A DNA stretch of 64,000 bases from an uncultured Lachnospiraceae bacterium (GTDB lineage Bacteria > Bacillota > Clostridia > Lachnospirales > Lachnospiraceae), in contig CAJUKA010000014.1 of the NCBI GenBank assembly GCA_910586585.1, forward strand, positions 1-64,000, read 5' to 3'. The notes beneath the pieces were generated by a model, which saw only the letters and a list, made by a program, of their open reading frames with translations, was not told the DNA's origin and did not search any database. Both the position numbers and the translations under genes were made by a program. Below are positions 60,896 through 64,000 of this stretch, piece after piece; the first letter of the stretch is position 1; the number at the start of each line of letters is the position of its first letter.

Positions 60896-63472
60896 TTAAA
60901 GCTTTGTCAACATTGTTCTGCTGATGATTTCATCCTGAACATCCTTGCACAACTCTGTAAAGAATGCGCTGTATCCGGCAACTCGAACTACAAGATCTCT
61001 GTGACTGTCAGGATCTTTCTGGGCATCCAACATAGCCTGATTGTCTACATAGTTAAACTGCATCTCGCCGTTCCCATACATGCTTGCCGTGCGAAGCAGT
61101 GTGATAAGTCCCTGTTCGCCCTCTGGTGTATCAAGAAGCCCTGGCATCAGCTTAAAATTATGTACCAGACCGATATTCATATTATCGTTTGCCATCTTTG
61201 ATACAGACTTAATAATCGCTGTTGGTCCCTTATAATCTGCTCCCTGTGTCGGGCTGATACCATCGGATAGTGGCAGCCATGCCTTTCTTCCATTTGCAGA
61301 GGCTCCCGTCATCATACCAAACGGAGTATTGTTGGAAATTGACAGCGTGCCATGGCTCAGATGTGAAAATAATGTCTTATATTTTCTGTGCTCATGCTCT
61401 GTATACTGAATAATATCTGCACAGATACTATCTGCATAATCGTCATCGTTTCCATACTTTGGTGCGTCCAGACAGTCTCTTCTAATCTGCTCATAACCTA
61501 CAAAATCAGCGACCAGAGCCTGATTAAGCTGTTCCAGCGTATATTTCTTCTCTTCAAATACAAGCTTCTTTATAGCTGCCATGGAATCTGCATAAGTAGC
61601 AAGTCCTGACCATACAACACCTGGTCCATAATTATACATCGCTCCGCCAGATTCAACGCCATATCCCTTTTCCATACATCCTTCATACATGATGGACATC
61701 AATGGCTTCGGCGCTAACTCCTTATGTACTCTCTGAGAAATTACCGTCATAACATCTGTCCATTTTGTGATGTAATCAATCTGATTCTTAACAGCCCTGT
61801 CAAACTGTTCAAAGGTCTGATACTGGGTAAGTGGTCCTTCGTCCGGTGTAACCTGTTTGCCGTACCAAAGCGGAACACCATGGTTCAAAGTAAGCTCAAT
61901 AGCGATTGGCCACTGTGTATAAGAAGTTGAAGTCCATTGATATAACCGTCCTGCTTTCTGCGGCTCTACGCAGCCCATCAGACAGTAATCTCTTGCATCC
62001 TCTACCGAAACACCCTTTGCCAACATCATCTTGATGTGCGTATCATCAAAGTGACAAGCTGGGAATCCCATACCTGCGCGAACAACATCTACAATCTTTC
62101 TCAGGTATTTCTCAGGAGATTTATTATGTATACGGCAGGCCAGTGAAGGCTGATAAATCTTAGTATGTCTCACTGCATCCATCAGCAGATATGTCAGATC
62201 GTTTGTCGCATCTGCGCCGGAACGTGTACATCCTCCAACACACATATTTACAAATGGCTGATATCCAGCAAAGAACTTGGAGCCGCCCTCTGATGTTACC
62301 CACATCATCTCAGACATCTTAATCAGCATACAGCTTGCAAGCTCAAATGCTTCATAATCACTCATACGTCCGGAATCAATATCTGCACGATAGTATGGAT
62401 ACATATACTGATCCACGCGGCCGATAGACATACCTGTTTGGTTTTCCTCTACTGGCAACAATGATTCGATGGTCCATACTGCTTGAATTGCTTCCCAAAA
62501 TGTTTCTGGTTTATATTTTGGAACTTTTGCATTTATCTCTGCAATCTTTTCTAATTCAGCCTTACGCTGTGCATTTGTCTCTTTTGAAGCCAACTGACGG
62601 GCATAATCTGAAAGACGCTGTGCATAAATCATGACGCCTTCTGTCGTATCAATCACAGACTTATAAAAATAAATCTTATCAATATCCTCTGGATTTGTGT
62701 AGCTTAAATGATTCAGCGCTTCCTTAGCCTCATTCTGTATATCAATCATACCCTTCTTCATGGTAATCACATCATAGCCAGGATTCGAATCGCCGCCACC
62801 ATTTAGTGCATGATAGGAGCAATCCGATACAAAAGACTCGCCGGATAATTCCCAGCCACCGCATTCGCGATACTGGTCTTCACAATATTCATCAACGGAT
62901 TTTCCTTCCCAAAATGGAAACAGTACATCCCGCATATATTTTTTATCTTCTTCTGATATAAAGAATGGATCCTGATCTCGTGTTTCAATCGTATCTAATT
63001 CATCTTTCATCCATCTCCATGCAATATCTGGAGCAAATGCACCCGCTCTTGGCGCTCCTGTTGGATTACCTACAATCAGCTCATTTTCCTGAATTACAAG
63101 GGGAGCCGTCTCACAGCAATAGCGGAAACACTTACCACGAAGCAGGATCTTTGGTGTTCCCGGATTTTCTTTATAAATCTTTGTAATTGCTTTTGCACGG
63201 TGTGTTGTGATAGATGGCTTCCAATTCATATACTGTCTCTTCAGCGCCAATATACGCTCCGTCGGTCCATCTGGAATCGCTGTTCCGTGATTTGTAGTTC
63301 CCGCATACCCATTTCCACATCCAGTTGTACAAGATGAAGATGGTGATGCTGGCTCTTCTTTTGTAATCTGATCGCTCATACCCTGAAACATCTTCCGGAT
63401 CGCTTCGCGTTCTTCCGATGTCATATTCCTGGTCGCTTCCGCCAGTTTTGTAGAAAATTCACGAATATCCAA
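60896..63472 (-). CDS. cutC: Choline trimethylamine-lyase CutC (glycyl radical enzyme)
   Basis: Cleaves choline to trimethylamine and acetaldehyde. The 858-residue protein has an N-terminal amphipathic helix (about 1-35), likely an encapsulation peptide, and a Ser/Gly/Cys linker. The GRE barrel carries the catalytic Cys501 and Glu503 (MGCVEPQKAG), a choline-pocket segment SFVSDCSYH, and FFAGYQPFVNM. The radical loop is RVAGYSAFF with Gly833. GCVEP with the downstream WTSTSYTQW distinguishes CutC from pyruvate formate-lyase and glycerol dehydratase relatives. It uses a TTG start with AGAGAGG 8 nt upstream. Confidence 0.93.
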   Translation of the reverse strand: MDIREFSTKLAEATRNMTSEEREAIRKMFQGMSDQITKEEPASPSSSCTTGCGNGYAGTTNHGTAIPDGPTERILALKRQYMNWKPSITTHRAKAITKIYKENPGTPKILLRGKCFRYCCETAPLVIQENELIVGNPTGAPRAGAFAPDIAWRWMKDELDTIETRDQDPFFISEEDKKYMRDVLFPFWEGKSVDEYCEDQYRECGGWELSGESFVSDCSYHALNGGGDSNPGYDVITMKKGMIDIQNEAKEALNHLSYTNPEDIDKIYFYKSVIDTTEGVMIYAQRLSDYARQLASKETNAQRKAELEKIAEINAKVPKYKPETFWEAIQAVWTIESLLPVEENQTGMSIGRVDQYMYPYYRADIDSGRMSDYEAFELASCMLIKMSEMMWVTSEGGSKFFAGYQPFVNMCVGGCTRSGADATNDLTYLLMDAVRHTKIYQPSLACRIHNKSPEKYLRKIVDVVRAGMGFPACHFDDTHIKMMLAKGVSVEDARDYCLMGCVEPQKAGRLYQWTSTSYTQWPIAIELTLNHGVPLWYGKQVTPDEGPLTQYQTFEQFDRAVKNQIDYITKWTDVMTVISQRVHKELAPKPLMSIMYEGCMEKGYGVESGGAMYNYGPGVVWSGLATYADSMAAIKKLVFEEKKYTLEQLNQALVADFVGYEQIRRDCLDAPKYGNDDDYADSICADIIQYTEHEHRKYKTLFSHLSHGTLSISNNTPFGMMTGASANGRKAWLPLSDGISPTQGADYKGPTAIIKSVSKMANDNMNIGLVHNFKLMPGLLDTPEGEQGLITLLRTASMYGNGEMQFNYVDNQAMLDAQKDPDSHRDLVVRVAGYSAFFTELCKDVQDEIISRTMLTKL

Positions 63473-63529
63473 TTTATATACCTCTCTTTCCTTTTATATG
63501 TAATTTCGGGATCTTTTTTATTTCCCTAT

Positions 63530-64000
63530 TTAATATGATACAGAGGAAACCGCTTCATTTATCAAACTTCGAATAATACGCAGCTCTTCCTCACGTTCTA
63601 TCTTGCGTTTTTCCTTATTTTTCCTAAGTTCTGTTAATTGCTCACAGCAATGCCGTCTAATATAAGCACTATCCCGAATGCCTGCTCCAACAGTACGGAT
63701 ATACACGAGATTGAGTGGTGATACATTCTCTGATGTAATGCCCTGTCCTGTCACGCCGCTTCCAAGCGTCATAGACGGAAACAGTGCTGTAGTCACACCC
63801 ATACTGCCAAGTGTTGCCGGAGTATTGACCAATACCCTTGCCACCGGCTTTTTCAATGCAAACTGCCGAATCACATAATCGTCCATTGAGTGGATTACCA
63901 ATGTGTGTCCACTGTTTCTACTAAATAAAAGTTCAATACATTTTTCACAGGCATTTTGCCAATCATCCTCGATATAGTAAGCAAGCACAGGACAAAGCTT
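63530..64000 (-). CDS. Aldehyde dehydrogenase of the choline locus, C-terminal part (runs off the right edge)
   Basis: The minus-strand frame stays open to the window edge; only about 156 C-terminal residues are seen. They match the end of a CoA-acylating aldehyde dehydrogenase (PVLAYYIEDDWQNACEKCIE, IHSMDDYVIRQFALKKPVAR, VNTPATLGSMGVTTALFPSM, LGSGVTGQGITSENVSPL) and end in a basic, coiled helix. It is a second, distinct dehydrogenase: identity with the 53581-55251 product over this part looks moderate. Glycyl-radical loci often carry two such genes. The start lies outside the window. Confidence 0.9.
   Translation of the reverse strand, partial: KLCPVLAYYIEDDWQNACEKCIELLFSRNSGHTLVIHSMDDYVIRQFALKKPVARVLVNTPATLGSMGVTTALFPSMTLGSGVTGQGITSENVSPLNLVYIRTVGAGIRDSAYIRRHCCEQLTELRKNKEKRKIEREEELRIIRSLINEAVSSVSY

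Noticed and set aside
60896..63472. Pyruvate formate-lyase or B12-independent glycerol dehydratase
   Set aside because: The GCVEP active-site segment, the SDCSYH pocket and the neighbouring shell, EutP/J/Q and CutD genes point to choline TMA-lyase.

Overview
The window reads as a chromosomal segment of a low-GC, spore-forming, anaerobic member of the Clostridia, most likely Lachnospiraceae. Supporting signs are strong AGGAGG ribosome sites, sigma-A promoters, a sigH gene in its usual neighbourhood, a GerMN germination-type lipoprotein, ferredoxin-linked oxidoreductases, an [FeFe] hydrogenase and a glycyl-radical microcompartment locus. No rRNA, tRNA, CRISPR array, transposase or prophage gene was seen. 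Most genes lie on the minus strand.

Layout. 1-13.3 kb: clpB, a four-subunit 2-oxoacid (probably pyruvate):ferredoxin oxidoreductase (porGDAB), guaB, an L,D-transpeptidase with a repetitive tail, and ldh. 13.6-21.2 kb: small unknowns, a VanZ-like protein, an esterase, a DUF3048 protein, and the conserved cysE-cysS-mrnC-rlmB-sigH block. 21.2-31.6 kb: deoD, a GNAT enzyme, ispF, a phosphohexomutase, a CYTH protein, tdk, a large membrane protein, a UDP-sugar epimerase and a polysaccharide deacetylase. 31.6-39.1 kb: a minus-strand run of comEA-like, response regulator, histidine kinase, GerMN lipoprotein, comEC, holA and a DUF4250 protein. 39.2-44.3 kb: an accessory-looking patch (XRE regulator, Imm1-like protein, Uma2 nuclease-like protein, PARG-like hydrolase, YdcF-like protein, DUF4422 glycosyltransferase). 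45.0-48.6 kb: a two-gene operon pairing an [FeFe] hydrogenase with a GltD-like flavoprotein.

48.9-64.0 kb (continuing past the right edge) is a minus-strand catabolic locus for choline. CutC (choline trimethylamine-lyase) and its activase CutD would cleave choline to trimethylamine and acetaldehyde inside a bacterial microcompartment. The shell is built from four BMC-H-type proteins and one BMC-P pentamer protein. Acetaldehyde is handled by one complete acylating aldehyde dehydrogenase, a second one cut by the window edge, a PduL phosphotransacylase and an iron alcohol dehydrogenase. EutP, EutJ, EutQ and EutT-like accessory proteins, a MerR-type regulator and an EamA transporter complete the set. 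Reductant made by the oxidoreductases could be balanced by the hydrogenase, lactate dehydrogenase and alcohol dehydrogenase; this link is inference.

The most unusual non-coding feature is a structured repeat family. A 168-bp element occurs as a perfect tandem pair in the leader of the alcohol dehydrogenase gene, with a Shine-Dalgarno-like GGAGG at each junction. Partial relatives lie upstream of two other genes, and a shared 13-nt hairpin shows one compensatory base-pair change. Other items worth attention are a palindromic operator over the hydrogenase start site, a folded leader before the gene at 9652, a four-hairpin intergenic region near 14.2 kb, and a cobalamin-adenosyltransferase-like protein in a pathway that needs no B12.
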